From Streptomyces lydicus (GTDB lineage: Bacteria; Actinomycetota; Actinomycetes; Streptomycetales; Streptomycetaceae), in assembly GCF_001729485.1 (NCBI RefSeq), contig NZ_CP017157.1:6696001-6760000 (forward strand): a DNA stretch of 64,000 bases. Reading direction: 5' to 3'. Position 1 is the first letter of the stretch. Each line of letters opens with the position of its first letter. This document shows positions 47,418-57,173 of the stretch, piece after piece. The notes beneath the pieces were generated by a model. The model did not search any database. It was not told the origin of the DNA and saw only the letters and a program-made list of their open reading frames with translations. Both the position numbers and the translations under genes were made by a program.

Positions 47418-48335
47418 TCACCCGGCGAGCGGCAGGACACAGGCGCCTGCCGCGTCGAGGGTCAGCCGGTTGGCCGCCCACCCCTCTCCCGCCAGCGCCG
47501 CGACCTTCTCGGCCGCCGCGTTCTCGACCAGTGCGAGCACCGTGGGGCCCGCACCGGACACGACCGCGGGGACGCCGTCCGCACGCAGTCGGTTCACCAG
47601 GGCCACGCTCTCCGGCATCGCGGGGGCGCGGTATTCCTGGTGGAGTCGGTCCTCGGTCGCGGCGAGCAGCAGCTCGGGGCGCCTGGTCAGGGCCTCGACG
47701 AGCAGTGCGGCGCGGCCGGCGTTGGCCGCGGCGTCCACATGCGGGACGGTGCGCGGCAGCAGTCCGCGGGCGGTCTCGGTGAGCACCGGCTTTCCGGGCA
47801 CGAAGACCACCGGAACGATGGAATCAGCAGGATCCATCCGGATCGCGCGGGCGGATCCGGTGTCCATCCAGGCGAGCGTGAAGCCGCCGAGCAGACAGGC
47901 GGCGACGTTGTCGGGGTGACCCTCGATCTCGGTGGCCAGCTCCAGCAGCGCGTCGTCGTCGAGCTTCTGCTCGCCGCCTATCGTCACGGCGCGGGCCGCG
48001 ACGATGCCCGCGCAGATGGCGGCCGAGGAGGAGCCCAGCCCGCGGCCGTGCGGGATGCGGTTGGCGCAGACGATTTCCAGGCCACGCGGCTGGCCGCCGA
48101 GCAGGTCGAAGGCGGTGCGCATCGACCGTACGAGCAGGTGGCTCTCGTCGCGCGGCAGGGTGTCGGCGCCCTCACCTGCGATGTCGATGTGCAGCCCGGA
48201 GTCGGCGACGCGCACCACGACATCGTCGTACAGGCCCAGGGAAAGACCCAGGGCATCGAAGCCGGGACCGAGATTGGCGCTGGTTGCGGGGGTGCGCACC
48301 CGGACGGCGGCGGCGCGGAACGCGGGACCGGCCAT
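47418..48335 (-). CDS. thrB: Homoserine kinase
   Basis: A 305-residue GHMP kinase phosphorylating homoserine. Motif 1 is VRVRTPATSANLGPGFDALG, the ATP-binding motif 2 IPHGRGLGSSSAAICAG, and motif 3 AVVSGAGPTVLALV. The ATG at 48335 gives the usual start. It is separated from thrC by 341 bp and the thrC terminator, so it has its own promoter even though hom, thrC and thrB lie in pathway order. Confidence 0.97.
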   Translation of the reverse strand: MAGPAFRAAAVRVRTPATSANLGPGFDALGLSLGLYDDVVVRVADSGLHIDIAGEGADTLPRDESHLLVRSMRTAFDLLGGQPRGLEIVCANRIPHGRGLGSSSAAICAGIVAARAVTIGGEQKLDDDALLELATEIEGHPDNVAACLLGGFTLAWMDTGSARAIRMDPADSIVPVVFVPGKPVLTETARGLLPRTVPHVDAAANAGRAALLVEALTRRPELLLAATEDRLHQEYRAPAMPESVALVNRLRADGVPAVVSGAGPTVLALVENAAAEKVAALAGEGWAANRLTLDAAGACVLPLAG

Positions 48336-48676
48336 CGCTCGATGACTCTCCTTGATTGATGCTGCGGTACTGCCCCGGAGCGCCGCGGCACCGGAGTGCC
48401 CGGCCGGCTTGCCGGCGGCTGTTCTGACGGCCCTGCGCACCACTGCGTTGTGCGGTGGGGAGGGGAGTTGGCTGCCAGCCTATCGAAGGAAGGTTCTGTC
48501 GCGACATAGGGCGCACAGGAGGCGCACGATGCGTGTCGCGCGCCATCCTGTGCCTCGATACCGCCTTCGCCGGGCTTTGCAGCCTTTGCACTCTTTGCTG
48601 TGCGGGCGGTGGCGGGGCCCGGCCGGCCCCGTCACCGGGGGCCGTACGCGCAGGTCAGCGCGTACGGCCGGACGGG
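48336..48676. other. 341-bp thrC-thrB spacer
   Basis: No gene. It contains the thrC terminator (48640-48669) and a TGTCGCGACA palindrome near 48497. Three CTTTGC copies lie exactly 9 bp apart (48575-48580, 48584-48589, 48593-48598); in the minus-strand transcript these read GCAAAG. The thrB promoter must lie within it. Confidence 0.55.
48640..48669 (-). terminator. thrC terminator
   Basis: GGCCGTACGCGC (48640-48651) pairs perfectly with GCGCGTACGGCC (48658-48669) around a 6-nt loop, 7 bp after the thrC stop. Confidence 0.85.
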
Positions 48677-49762
48677 CTAGGCGAGGCCGAGGCGCTCGGC
48701 CGCGGCGTCCGCGTCGATCGGGACCGTCACCGGCTGCGGCGCACCGGCCACCGCCCAGTCCGGGTCCTTGAGGCCGTTGCCGGTGACCGTGCAGACGATG
48801 CGCTGGCCCGGGTCGACCTTGCCCTCCTCGGCGGCCTTGAGCAGACCGGCCACCGAAGCGGCCGAGGCGGGCTCCACAAAGACGCCCTCCTGCGCGGCCA
48901 ACAGCCGGTAGGCGGCGAGGATTTGACGGTCGGTCACGGCGTCGATGAAGCCGCCGGACTCGTCCCGGGCGCGCTCCGCGTGCGACCACGAGGCGGGGTT
49001 GCCGATGCGGATCGCGGTGGCGATGGTGTGCGGGTCCTTGACGACCTCGCCGCGCACCAGCGGGGCGCTGCCGGACGCCTGGAAGCCCCACATGCGGGGG
49101 GTGCGGGTGGCGATGCCGTCCGCCGCGTACTCCTGGTAGCCCTTCCAGTACGCGGTGATGTTGCCGGCGTTGCCGACGGGCAGCACGTGGATGTCCGGCG
49201 CGTCGTCGAGCATGTCGACGATTTCGAAGGCGGCGGTCTTCTGGCCCTCGATACGCACCGGATTGACGGAGTTCACAAGTGCGACCGGGTAGTTGTCGGA
49301 CAGGCCGCGGGCCAGCGTCAGGCAGTCGTCGAAATTCCCGTCGATCTGCAGGATCTTCGCGCCGTGGACCAGCGCCTGGCCCATCTTGCCGAGCGCGATC
49401 TTGCCCTGCGGGACGAGCACCGCGCAGACCATGCCGGCCCGGACCGCGTAGGCGGCGGCCGAGGCGGAGGTGTTGCCGGTGGAGGCGCAGATGACGGCCT
49501 TGGCGCCCTCCTCCTTGGCGCGCGTGATGGCCATCGTCATCCCGCGGTCCTTGAAGGACCCGGTGGGGTTGGCGCCCTCGACCTTGAGATGCACCTCACA
49601 GCCGGTGCGCTCGGAGAGCACCTGGGCCGGGACGAGGGGAGTGCCGCCCTCCCGGAGGGTGACGACCTCGGTCGTGTCGCTGACCGGCAGCCGGTCACGG
49701 TATTCCTCGATGATTCCGCGCCACTGACGGCTCGTGGTGGTCACGGTGGAATTCGCAGACAT
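48677..49762 (-). CDS. thrC: Threonine synthase
   Basis: A 361-residue PLP enzyme making threonine from O-phosphohomoserine. The PLP Lys lies in [15 protein letters not shown], the phosphate loop in [16 protein letters not shown], and the substrate motif in [15 protein letters not shown]. The ATG at 49762 gives [14 protein letters not shown]. It begins 8 bp after hom ends, so hom-thrC is one transcript, terminated by the hairpin at 48640. Confidence 0.97.
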   Translation of the reverse strand: MSANSTVTTTSRQWRGIIEEYRDRLPVSDTTEVVTLREGGTPLVPAQVLSERTGCEVHLKVEGANPTGSFKDRGMTMAITRAKEEGAKAVICASTGNTSASAAAYAVRAGMVCAVLVPQGKIALGKMGQALVHGAKILQIDGNFDDCLTLARGLSDNYPVALVNSVNPVRIEGQKTAAFEIVDMLDDAPDIHVLPVGNAGNITAYWKGYQEYAADGIATRTPRMWGFQASGSAPLVRGEVVKDPHTIATAIRIGNPASWSHAERARDESGGFIDAVTDRQILAAYRLLAAQEGVFVEPASAASVAGLLKAAEEGKVDPGQRIVCTVTGNGLKDPDWAVAGAPQPVTVPIDADAAAERLGLA

Positions 49763-49770
49763 GGGTTCCT

Positions 49771-51063
49771 TTACTCCCCTTCGACCCGCATGATGCTGGC
49801 GACACCGCGGACGGTGTCCAGCTCGCGCAGTGCCCCGACGGTCGACGTGAGGGCCGCGTCGGTCGCCCGGTGGGTGACCACGACGAGGTCCGCCTCTCCG
49901 TCCTTGCCCTGCTGACGGACCGTATCGATCGATACGCCGTGTTCGGCGAAGACCGTCGCGACCTGCGCAAGTACGCCGGGCTTGTCGGCCACGTCGAGAC
50001 TGATGTGGTACCGCGTGACGACCTCGCCCATGGGGCTGACGGGCAACGCGGTGTACGCCGACTCCCCCGGCCCGGTGGCACCGGCGAGCTTGTTGCGGCA
50101 CACCGCGACGAGGTCGCCGAGGACCGCGGAGGCGGTCGGCGAGCCGCCCGCGCCCGGCCCGTAGAACATGAGCTGGCCGGCCGCGTCGGCCTCGATGAAG
50201 ACCGCGTTGTACGCCTCGCGGACGGAGGCGAGCGGATGCGTCAGCGGGATCATCGCGGGGTGCACCCGCGCGGTGACCGAGGCACCGTCCGCGGCCCGCT
50301 CGCAGATGGCCAGCAGCTTGACGGTGCAGCCCATCCGCCGGGCGGAGGCCATGTCGGCGGCGGTGACCTCCGTCAGGCCCTCGCGGTACACGTCGTCGAT
50401 GGTGACCCGGGTGTGGAAGGCGATACCGGCCAGGATCGCGGCCTTGGCGGCGGCGTCGAACCCCTCGACGTCGGCGGTCGGATCGGCCTCCGCGTACCCG
50501 AGGGCGGTCGCCTCGTCGAGCGCCTCGCTGTAGCCGGCGCCGGTCGAATCCATCTTGTCGAGGATGAAGTTGGTGGTCCCGTTCACGATGCCGAGGACCC
50601 GGTTGACCTTGTCGCCGGCCAGCGACTCGCGCAGCGGCCGCACCAGCGGGATCGCGCCCGCGACGGCCGCCTCGTAGTAGAGGTCCGCGCCGTTGGCCTC
50701 GGCCGCCGCGTGCAGCGCCGCGCCGTCGGCCGCGACCAGCGCCTTGTTGGCGGAGACCACGCTCGCGCCGTGCTCGAAGGCGGTGGTGATGAGCGTACGG
50801 GCCGGCTCGATGCCGCCGATGACCTCGATCACGACGTCGATGTCACCGCGTTTGACCAGCGCGGTCGCATCGGTGGTGACCAGCTCGGCCGGGACGCCGT
50901 CGCGCACCCTGTCGGGGCGGCGTACGGCGATCCCGGCGAGCTCGACGGGCGCGCCGATCCGGGCGGCGAGGTCGTCCGCGTGCGTCGTCATGATGCGCGC
51001 CACCTCTGAGCCGACAACACCACAGCCCAGGAGCGCCACCTTCAGCGGACGCGTACGCATCAT
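49771..51063 (-). CDS. hom: Homoserine dehydrogenase
   Basis: A 430-residue monofunctional enzyme reducing aspartate semialdehyde to homoserine. Rossmann motif [18 protein letters not shown], catalytic segment [18 protein letters not shown] with [18 protein letters not shown], and a C-terminal ACT domain ([20 protein letters not shown] onward) for threonine feedback. The start may be ATG 51063 or the next codon, 51060; the two are adjacent. It lies 137 bp after lysA. Confidence 0.97.
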   Translation of the reverse strand: MMRTRPLKVALLGCGVVGSEVARIMTTHADDLAARIGAPVELAGIAVRRPDRVRDGVPAELVTTDATALVKRGDIDVVIEVIGGIEPARTLITTAFEHGASVVSANKALVAADGAALHAAAEANGADLYYEAAVAGAIPLVRPLRESLAGDKVNRVLGIVNGTTNFILDKMDSTGAGYSEALDEATALGYAEADPTADVEGFDAAAKAAILAGIAFHTRVTIDDVYREGLTEVTAADMASARRMGCTVKLLAICERAADGASVTARVHPAMIPLTHPLASVREAYNAVFIEADAAGQLMFYGPGAGGSPTASAVLGDLVAVCRNKLAGATGPGESAYTALPVSPMGEVVTRYHISLDVADKPGVLAQVATVFAEHGVSIDTVRQQGKDGEADLVVVTHRATDAALTSTVGALRELDTVRGVASIMRVEGE

Positions 51064-51200
51064 TCGACCTCTGCTTCTCATTGATCAGCGATTCTCAGCT
51101 TGCTCATGCACCAGTCTCACGCACCGGACGGCAGATTCCGTCCGTCGTCCGGATGCCGAGACATTTATTTCATCCGGTGCCGGGGCCCGGCGATCCGGCC

Positions 51201-52619
51201 CTACCCGACATCCAACCGCAGGAGATCTTCCTCCGTCTCACGCCGGACGATCACCCTGGCCTCGCCGTCCTTGACGGTCACGACCGGCGGTCGCAGCGCG
51301 TGGTTGTAGTTGTTCGCCATGGCCCGGCAGTACGCCCCGGTGGCCGGCACCGCGAGCAGGTCCCCCGGCGCCACGTCGGACGGCAGGAAGGCGTCGCGGA
51401 CGACGATGTCGCCGCTCTCGCAGTGCTTGCCGACCACCCGCGAGAGCATCGGCTCGGCGTCGGACGTCCGCGACGCCAGGGCCACGCTGTACTCCGCGTC
51501 GTAGAGCGCGGTGCGGATGTTGTCCGACATCCCGCCGTCCACGGACACGTACGTCCGCAGCCCCTCCAGCTCCTTGACCGTGCCCACCTCGTAGAGCGTG
51601 AAGGCGGTGGGGCCGACGATCGCCCGGCCCGGCTCGACCGACAGCCGCGGCACGCGCAGCCCGGCGGCGGCGCACTCCTTGCTGACGATCTCGTTCAGCG
51701 CCTTGGCGATCTCGTGCGGCTCGCGCGGGTCGTCGTCCGAGGTGTACGCGATGCCGAGGCCGCCGCCGAGGTCGATCTCGGGCAGCTCGATGCCGTGCTC
51801 GTCGCGTACGTGGGTCAGCAGCTGCACCACGCGCCGGGCGGACACCTCGAAACCGGCCATGTCGAAGATCTGCGAGCCGATGTGGCTGTGGATGCCGATG
51901 AGTTCCAGGCCGTCCAGCTTCAGGGCGCGGCGCACGGCCTCGGCCGCCGGCCCGCCCCCGACCTCCGACTGGGAGGTGCCCCCGGCGAGCGCGATGCCGA
52001 ACTTCTGGTCCTCGTGCGCGGTCGCGATGAACTCGTGCGTGTGCGCCTCCACACCGACCGTCACCCGGATCTGCACGCGCTGCCGCTTGCCGAGCTTCTC
52101 CGCGATGTGGGCGACCCGCACGATCTCCTGGAAGGAGTCGAGCACGATGCGGCCCACCCCGGCCTCGACGGCCCGGGTGATCTCCTCGGTGCTCTTGTTG
52201 TTGCCGTGCAGCGCGATCCGCTCGGCGGGCATGCCGGCGTCCAGCGCGGTCGCCAGCTCGCCGCCGGAGCAGACGTCGAGATTCAGTCCCTCCTCGTGCA
52301 GCCAGCGCACGACGGCCCGGGACAGGAACGCCTTGCCGGCGTAGAAGACGTCGGCGTCCGGTCCGAAGGCGTCCTTCCAGGACCGGCAGCGGGTCCGGAA
52401 GTCGTCCTCGTCCAGGAAGTAGGCCGGGGTGCCGAACTCCTCGGCGAGCGAGGTGACGTCCAGCCCTCCGACGGTGACCACGCCGTCGGCGTTGCGCCGG
52501 ACCGTACGGGACCAGACGCGCGGGTCAAGGGTGTTGAGGTCGGCGGGCGGCCCGGCGTAGTGCCCCTCGGGCAGCACGTCGGCATGCCGGGGCCCGGCGG
52601 GGTGCGCGGAACGACTCAT
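51201..52619 (-). CDS. lysA: Diaminopimelate decarboxylase
   Basis: A 472-residue PLP enzyme producing lysine. The PLP Lys lies in [18 protein letters not shown], the His/Gly phosphate region in [17 protein letters not shown] and [18 protein letters not shown], and the substrate Arg/Cys region in [15 protein letters not shown]. It is somewhat longer than usual because of an N-terminal lead of about 45 residues. The start ATG at 52619 has GGGGAT upstream. It follows the ArgS-like gene by 25 bp, the same order as argS-lysA in other actinobacteria. Confidence 0.96.
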   Translation of the reverse strand: MSRSAHPAGPRHADVLPEGHYAGPPADLNTLDPRVWSRTVRRNADGVVTVGGLDVTSLAEEFGTPAYFLDEDDFRTRCRSWKDAFGPDADVFYAGKAFLSRAVVRWLHEEGLNLDVCSGGELATALDAGMPAERIALHGNNKSTEEITRAVEAGVGRIVLDSFQEIVRVAHIAEKLGKRQRVQIRVTVGVEAHTHEFIATAHEDQKFGIALAGGTSQSEVGGGPAAEAVRRALKLDGLELIGIHSHIGSQIFDMAGFEVSARRVVQLLTHVRDEHGIELPEIDLGGGLGIAYTSDDDPREPHEIAKALNEIVSKECAAAGLRVPRLSVEPGRAIVGPTAFTLYEVGTVKELEGLRTYVSVDGGMSDNIRTALYDAEYSVALASRTSDAEPMLSRVVGKHCESGDIVVRDAFLPSDVAPGDLLAVPATGAYCRAMANNYNHALRPPVVTVKDGEARVIVRRETEEDLLRLDVG

Positions 52620-52644
52620 GGCAGTGGAGATCCCCTCAAAATCA

Positions 52645-53676
52645 TCAGAGGTGTTCGGGAGCGGAGATGCCGAGCAGACGCAGGCCGTTGGCGAGCACCG
52701 TTCCGGTGGCCTCGGCGAGGGCCAGCCGGGCGCGGTGCACGGCCAAGGGTTTCTGCTCCCCGACGGGCAGCGGCGGACAGTCGTCGTGCCACCGGAAGAA
52801 CGCGTCCGCGGTCGCCTCCAGGTGCCGCACCAGGCGGTCCGGTGCCCGCAACCGCGCGGCGGCCTCGACGACGGAGGGATGGGTGGCGAGAAGGGTGTGC
52901 AGTGCGTGCGCCGAGGCGGGCGCGGGCCGGAACTCCGCACCGCTCCCGGCGGCCGCCGGCGCCCCGACGTCCCCGGGCTCGCCCGTGAACCCGAGATCGC
53001 CCGCGTTGCGCACCAGCGCCCGGGTCCGCGCATGGGCGTACTGCACCCGGAACCGCGGGTTGCCCTCCCGCTGCACGGGCCGCTCGGGCACCCGGACCGG
53101 ATCGTGGGCGGCGGGCCGCAGCAGGATCCACCGGGTCTCGTCGGTACCGAGCCGGGCGGTGAGGGTGGCGAGGTCGTCGGGGACGGGGACGAGCGCGGGG
53201 GGTCCGCCGGCCCGGCCGGTCCGCCCGGCCGCCGCCCCGATCCGCTCCAGCGCCTCGCCGACCACGGCCGCGCGGGCACCCGTACCGGGCCGCCCGGCGG
53301 AGGCGCGGCCGGTGGCCGGCCAGTCCGCCGCGCTCCGGTCCCCGTACGCCGCCCCCTGCGCCAGCACGTCCCGTACGAGCGCGACCAGCGCCCCGTCGCC
53401 CAGCGTGAAGTTCAGAAAACCCGGCCCGGCGATCTCCACACGGTCGATCCCGGCGGTCCCCGCCAGCCGCTTGCGCAGAATCTCGGCGACCTCCCGGGCG
53501 GGCCGGCCGGCGGGCTTGGCGAGCTGCAACGCGACGTTGGAGGCGTAGTCCCCGCACCCGGGCCGCGGCGGCGGCTGCACCACGATCCGCGCCGGCACGG
53601 GCACGGAGAGCTCTCGCTCCTCGACGGCACCGCGCACGGAGCGCAGGACGGTACGGGAGAGCTCGGCGGGGGTCAC
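52645..53676 (-). CDS. ArgS-related anticodon-binding protein (NrtL), no catalytic core
   Basis: A 343-residue protein built from the two ends of arginyl-tRNA synthetase. The N-terminal part ([30 protein letters not shown]) matches the ArgS additional domain. The C-terminal part ([37 protein letters not shown]) matches the DALR anticodon domain. Between them the catalytic Rossmann core with HIGH and KMSK is absent. ArgS is normally about 550-590 residues. A true argS must be elsewhere. GTG at 53676 has TACGCT six nt upstream, so it is leaderless. It may bind tRNA-Arg or regulate lysA. Confidence 0.85.
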   Translation of the reverse strand: MTPAELSRTVLRSVRGAVEERELSVPVPARIVVQPPPRPGCGDYASNVALQLAKPAGRPAREVAEILRKRLAGTAGIDRVEIAGPGFLNFTLGDGALVALVRDVLAQGAAYGDRSAADWPATGRASAGRPGTGARAAVVGEALERIGAAAGRTGRAGGPPALVPVPDDLATLTARLGTDETRWILLRPAAHDPVRVPERPVQREGNPRFRVQYAHARTRALVRNAGDLGFTGEPGDVGAPAAAGSGAEFRPAPASAHALHTLLATHPSVVEAAARLRAPDRLVRHLEATADAFFRWHDDCPPLPVGEQKPLAVHRARLALAEATGTVLANGLRLLGISAPEHL

Positions 53677-53682
53677 GGGACA

Positions 53683-53688
53683 AGCGTA
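53683..53688 (-). promoter_or_regulatory. Leaderless -10 TACGCT
   Basis: On the minus strand TACGCT ends 6 nt before the GTG start at 53676. No ribosome site is seen. Confidence 0.4.
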
Positions 53689-53770
53689 TGGGAGGACAGG
53701 GGCATCCACGCGACCCGGTTTCGCTTTATGGACACCCCGGCGACCGGCCGACGGGGGCGCGCAGCGGTGC

Positions 53771-54283
53771 TCATCCCCCGGGCCGGGCCACCGGCCCCGC
53801 GTCCCCTCCCGCGTCGACCATTCCCGCGCCGGCCCGGTCGCTCTCCCCGTCCTCGCCGCCGCCGTCCTTCTCCTGCGCCCCACCCTCGGGCCCGCGCCCC
53901 CGCTGCCGGCCCTCACGCACCAGCTTCCCCACGGTCCGCACCAGCTCGGTCGGCTCGAACGGCTTGGCAAGGAACGCGTCCACGCCCACCGTCGCGCCGT
54001 TGTCCACCTCGCCCTGGGTGCACGCGCTGACGATGGCGATCGGGATGTCCCACGTCCGCGGGTCGGAGCGCAGCCGCGCCGCGGTGTGCAGACCGTTCAG
54101 CCGCGGCATCACGACGTCCAGGGTCACGACGTCCGGTCTCACGTGGTGCACGACGTCCAGACACTCGGCACCATCAGCCGCGGTCACGACCTCGAAGCCC
54201 TCCAGCTCGAGGTTGACCCTGATCAACTGCCGGATCACCTTGTTGTCATCGACAACCAGGATCCGACCGGACAAGCCAGGCAC
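53771..54283 (-). CDS. Single-domain response regulator
   Basis: A 170-residue protein consisting of one receiver domain plus a charged Gly-rich tail. The receiver is complete: acidic pair in ILVVDDNKVIRQ, phospho-Asp in VVTLDVVMPRLNGL, Ser in IAIVSACTQGE and Lys in AFLAKPFEPTEL. Residues 128-170 (RQRGRGPEGGAQEKDGGGE) are low-complexity with no output domain, so it acts by protein contact. The start is GTG at 54283 with TAGTCT six nt before it. No kinase gene is adjacent. Confidence 0.9.
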   Translation of the reverse strand: MPGLSGRILVVDDNKVIRQLIRVNLELEGFEVVTAADGAECLDVVHHVRPDVVTLDVVMPRLNGLHTAARLRSDPRTWDIPIAIVSACTQGEVDNGATVGVDAFLAKPFEPTELVRTVGKLVREGRQRGRGPEGGAQEKDGGGEDGESDRAGAGMVDAGGDAGPVARPGG

Positions 54284-54289
54284 ACCATG

Positions 54290-54295
54290 AGACTA
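54290..54295 (-). promoter_or_regulatory. Leaderless -10 TAGTCT
   Basis: TAGTCT on the minus strand ends 6 nt before the GTG start of the single-domain response regulator. Confidence 0.4.
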
Positions 54296-54495
54296 GGCGC
54301 GCCCCCGCGGCGCCGTCCCGGTTTTACCCACTTCCGCCCCCGTGCGGGGGACCTTTCCCCGACCCCGACCACCACCCGCTCCCCATGCGCTAGGACGCCC
54401 CCTGCCGCCCTCCCCCGCCTCGCCCGAAACCTGTTCATGAACACCCCATCAGAGCTGGTAGGGTTCTACCCGTCGCCGCAACAAACAGCGGCAGC

Positions 54496-54567
54496 GCCCC
54501 CGTAGCTCAGGGGATAGAGCAACGGCCTCCGGAGCCGTGTGCGCAGGTTCGAATCCTGCCGGGGGCA
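54496..54567 (+). tRNA. tRNA-Arg (anticodon CCG)
   Basis: A 72-nt cloverleaf: acceptor GCCCCCG/CGGGGGC with discriminator A, D-stem GCTC/GAGC, anticodon stem ACGGC/GCCGT with loop CTCCGGA (anticodon CCG, reading CGG), and T-arm GCAGG-TTCGAAT-CCTGC. CCA is not encoded. A hairpin terminator follows at 54620. Its 3' end is a typical target for actinomycete integrases, but no integrase is present. Confidence 0.97.
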
Positions 54568-54903
54568 CTTCGCAGAGATCAGCGTGATCACACCGCTGAT
54601 CCGCGTGAGTGCCAGAGATGAAGGGCCGGACTCAGTTCTACTGAGTCCGGCCCTTCGTCGTTGTCGCGCACCGGTGTCGTTCTTGCGCACCGGCCGGGAC
54701 GGCGAACGGCCGGACGGCACACCTCAGCGGCTCGCCGGGGGAAGCCACGGCTGAATTTCGCCGGCCGAGCTCCTCGCCCTTGCGGCGGCCCGGCCGACAA
54801 TGGAGAGAGCCGAGCATCCGTGCCGGAGTCGGCCGCGCAGGGCGGCACGCGCGAGGAAGGTTGCTCGCGCGACCCGGGGGCGGCAAAAACCTAAGGGGTT
54901 CCC
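54568..54903. other. 336-bp spacer after tRNA-Arg
   Basis: Contains a small hairpin GATCAGCG/CGCTGATC (54577-54601), the tRNA terminator (54620-54656), two GCGCACCGG copies near 54670-54695, and a hairpin CGCGCGAG/CTCGCGCG (54848-54871) before the small ORF. No gene was recognised. Confidence 0.6.
54620..54656 (+). terminator. tRNA-Arg terminator
   Basis: A 17-bp perfect stem: GAAGGGCCGGACTCAGT (54620-54636) and its exact complement (54640-54656) around a 3-nt loop. Confidence 0.85.
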
Positions 54904-55190
54904 ATGCATACCGAGACGGGGCTGACCGGTGGCATCACAAAGAGCGGCCAGGGAACTTACGAAGTTCTTGATGTCAGAATGGAACTCGACGACAACACTT
55001 GTCGGCAATGGGAAAGCGATCCTCGGGGCACCCTGATTCGTTTCTGGAATCTCAGGGATTCAAGGTCAACGGCATGTCACTGCCGCCCGGAGTCGCCTCG
55101 CGCGGCGGGCGAATCATCACCATGAGCCTGATCCACATCAACGAGGGGGACCGGGAATCCCATTACTTCATTGATCATCTTCCGCCGTGA
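54904..55190 (+). pseudogene. Small ORF of unknown function, apparently split by a frameshift
   Basis: An ATG at 54904 with AAGGGG five nt upstream opens a frame (MHTETGLTGGITKSGQGTYE, EVLDVRMELDDNTC) that degrades near DPRGTLIR at about 55045. The +1-related frame then continues naturally (FLESQGFKVNGMSLPPG, IHINEGDRESHYFIDHLPP) to the stop at 55190. One lost base would restore a protein of about 95 residues. Codons here end in A or T more than in neighbours, suggesting transfer. It converges on the cytochrome P450. I do not recognise the family. A sequencing error or two separate short genes are alternatives. Confidence 0.45.
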
Positions 55191-55259
55191 GTCGAAGAGA
55201 TGCCCGGCTTCCCCTTCAGCTCGTCAGGACACCGCGGGATGCGAGTGGTTCGGGACGGG

Positions 55260-56555
55260 TCAGCCGTCGAGCCGGACCGGGAGTGACTCGATGCCGTAGA
55301 CGATCGACAGCTTGCGGAATTCCAGCTCTTCCGGCTTGGCAGCCAGGCGCATGGCGGGGAAGCGGCGGACCAGGGCGGGATAGGCGGCGCGCAGTTCCAT
55401 CCGGGCGAGTTCGGCGCCCACGCAGCGGTGGATGCCGTAGCCGAAGGCCAGGTGCGAGGGGACGTTGCGGGAGGGGTCGAACTGCTCCATCTCCGGGCCC
55501 AGTTTGCCGTCCCGGTCCGCGCCGCTGAGCGAGCAGAGCACCACGTCCCCGGCGGTGATCTGGACCCCGCCGATCTCCAGGTCCTCGCGGGCGAAGCGCG
55601 GGAAGGCGACCTGGACGACGGTCAGGTAGCGCAGCAGTTCCTCGACGTAGCGGTCGACGACGTCGTCGCCGTCGTTGAGGGCCGCGAAGTGCTTGGGGTC
55701 CTGGAGGAGGACCAGGGCGCCGAGCGCGAGCATGCTGGCGGTGGTCTCGAAACCGCCGGTCAGCACGCCGTCGGCCAGCCCGGCCAGTTCCTCGTCGGAG
55801 ACCGAGTCGCCGTGTTCCTTGACGATCATGCCGAGCAGTCCGTCGCCCGGGTCCGCCCGCTGCTTCTTGACGATGTCCCGGAAATAGGAGAGCGATTCGG
55901 ATATGGCTCCGAAGGAGGCGTTGGCGCCGCTGAAGAGATCGAAGCGCGCCGCGCTCAGCCGCTCGAAATCGGCCCGGTCCTCGTAAGGGACGCCCAGGAG
56001 TTCGCAAATGACGAGGGAGGGGATGGGCAGCGCGAAGGAGTGGACGATGTCCACCGGTTCGCCGTTCCGGCCCGCCTCTTCCATGGCGTCGAGGCGCTCC
56101 TCGACGATCTCGTGGATGCGCGGGGTGAGCCGGCCGAGGCGGCGCATGGTGAATTCGGGGGTGAGGAGCCGGCGGAGGCGGGTGTGAACGGGCGGGTCGG
56201 CGAATCCCAGGCCGCCGGGATTCTGTTCGGCGCCGGCACCGGCCTTGCCGACGAGGTTGGTGAAGTCGGAACTGAAGGCATTGGCCTTTCCGAGCACCTG
56301 CTTGACCTCGTCGTAGCCGGTGACCAGCCAGACGTTGGCGGCTATCGGCACCGGAAGCTTGCTGATGGGCTCCCGCTCCCGGACGGAAGCCAGCTCACCC
56401 ACCGGGTTGAGGCCGTCGCGCCGCAAGGGCATCAGGACAGACTCGGGCAAGAAAGACATTCGAGACAGGTCGAAGCCTTTCCTCTGGGTTCTCGCCAGAT
56501 ACATACGGCCGGCCCAGGCGAGGATCCGGGAACGGAGGGTCGTCATGACGCTCAT
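55260..56555 (-). CDS. Cytochrome P450
   Basis: A 431-residue bacterial class I P450. The I-helix oxygen-activation motif is LTGGFETTASML (Glu-Thr-Thr in place of Asp-Thr), the K-helix ExxR is VEELLRYLT, and the heme loop is LAFGYGIHRCVGAELARMEL with the Cys ligand near residue 375. The ATG at 56555 has AAAGG four nt upstream; an ATG three codons later is possible. No ferredoxin or biosynthetic cluster is adjacent, only the small frameshifted ORF. A 630-bp spacer lies upstream. Substrate unknown. Confidence 0.93.
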   Translation of the reverse strand: MSVMTTLRSRILAWAGRMYLARTQRKGFDLSRMSFLPESVLMPLRRDGLNPVGELASVREREPISKLPVPIAANVWLVTGYDEVKQVLGKANAFSSDFTNLVGKAGAGAEQNPGGLGFADPPVHTRLRRLLTPEFTMRRLGRLTPRIHEIVEERLDAMEEAGRNGEPVDIVHSFALPIPSLVICELLGVPYEDRADFERLSAARFDLFSGANASFGAISESLSYFRDIVKKQRADPGDGLLGMIVKEHGDSVSDEELAGLADGVLTGGFETTASMLALGALVLLQDPKHFAALNDGDDVVDRYVEELLRYLTVVQVAFPRFAREDLEIGGVQITAGDVVLCSLSGADRDGKLGPEMEQFDPSRNVPSHLAFGYGIHRCVGAELARMELRAAYPALVRRFPAMRLAAKPEELEFRKLSIVYGIESLPVRLDG

Positions 56556-56985
56556 ACTGCCTTTCGTCGAGGGGGGACGGTCACCCGCGCTCGGCGGCCC
56601 TGGGCTGCCGGGACAACACGGGACCTCCACTCGGCGTGCACGGGTGTGACGTACGCCATAGCCCCTCGCTCGCGGTGGTCATGGCACGCGTCCACGCCAT
56701 CGACCGGTGTCTTCGGTCGTCCGCAGCAGCGTGACGAGCTCGGCCTTCTTCTATTCGGTCTGGAAGAGTTTACAAACTGCCATTGGCCGCGTTCACGGAA
56801 CAACCCGCTACGGCCCTGGACACCCCCCGGGGCGCCCCTGATTCTTCCCTTAGTCACCACCCCGCCGGTCACCCCGTTCGCGCACTTCCCGCCGCGGCCC
56901 CTTGCCTTCACGGAGTACAGCGGGCCGCCGATGGTTCCACCGGATCGGTGATCATGTTCGTGCGCCCGCATTCCCCGCCGAACCG

Positions 56986-57049
56986 GCCGTCACTTCCGTA
57001 CGGGCAAGCCGTCACTTCCGTACGGGGCGAACAGAAGTGAACGGAAGCG
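56986..57049. promoter_or_regulatory. Direct plus inverted repeat cluster upstream of SEDS gene
   Basis: GCCGTCACTTCCGTACGGG occurs exactly twice, at 56986-57004 and 57008-57026, 22 bp apart (two helical turns). Inverted counterparts GAAGTG and ACGGAAG follow by about 57049. This looks like a multi-site operator, 140-200 bp upstream of the SEDS start and over 430 bp from the P450 start. Confidence 0.55.
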
Positions 57050-57173
57050 AACGGGAGTCGGTGAAGGGGAGGGCGGAGGGAGAGGGGGTGCGGGTGCGGG
57101 CCGGTCGGCGCCACCGGGGCGATGCCGTCCGAACGCCGTATCAGACATAACGGAAATAGCGGCCGGCGCTTGC

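Noticed and set aside
54999-55190. Separate 63-codon gene starting at 54999
   Set aside because: Its first 14 codons read as frameshifted residues of the preceding frame and it lacks a ribosome site. A single broken ORF from 54904 explains the sequence better.
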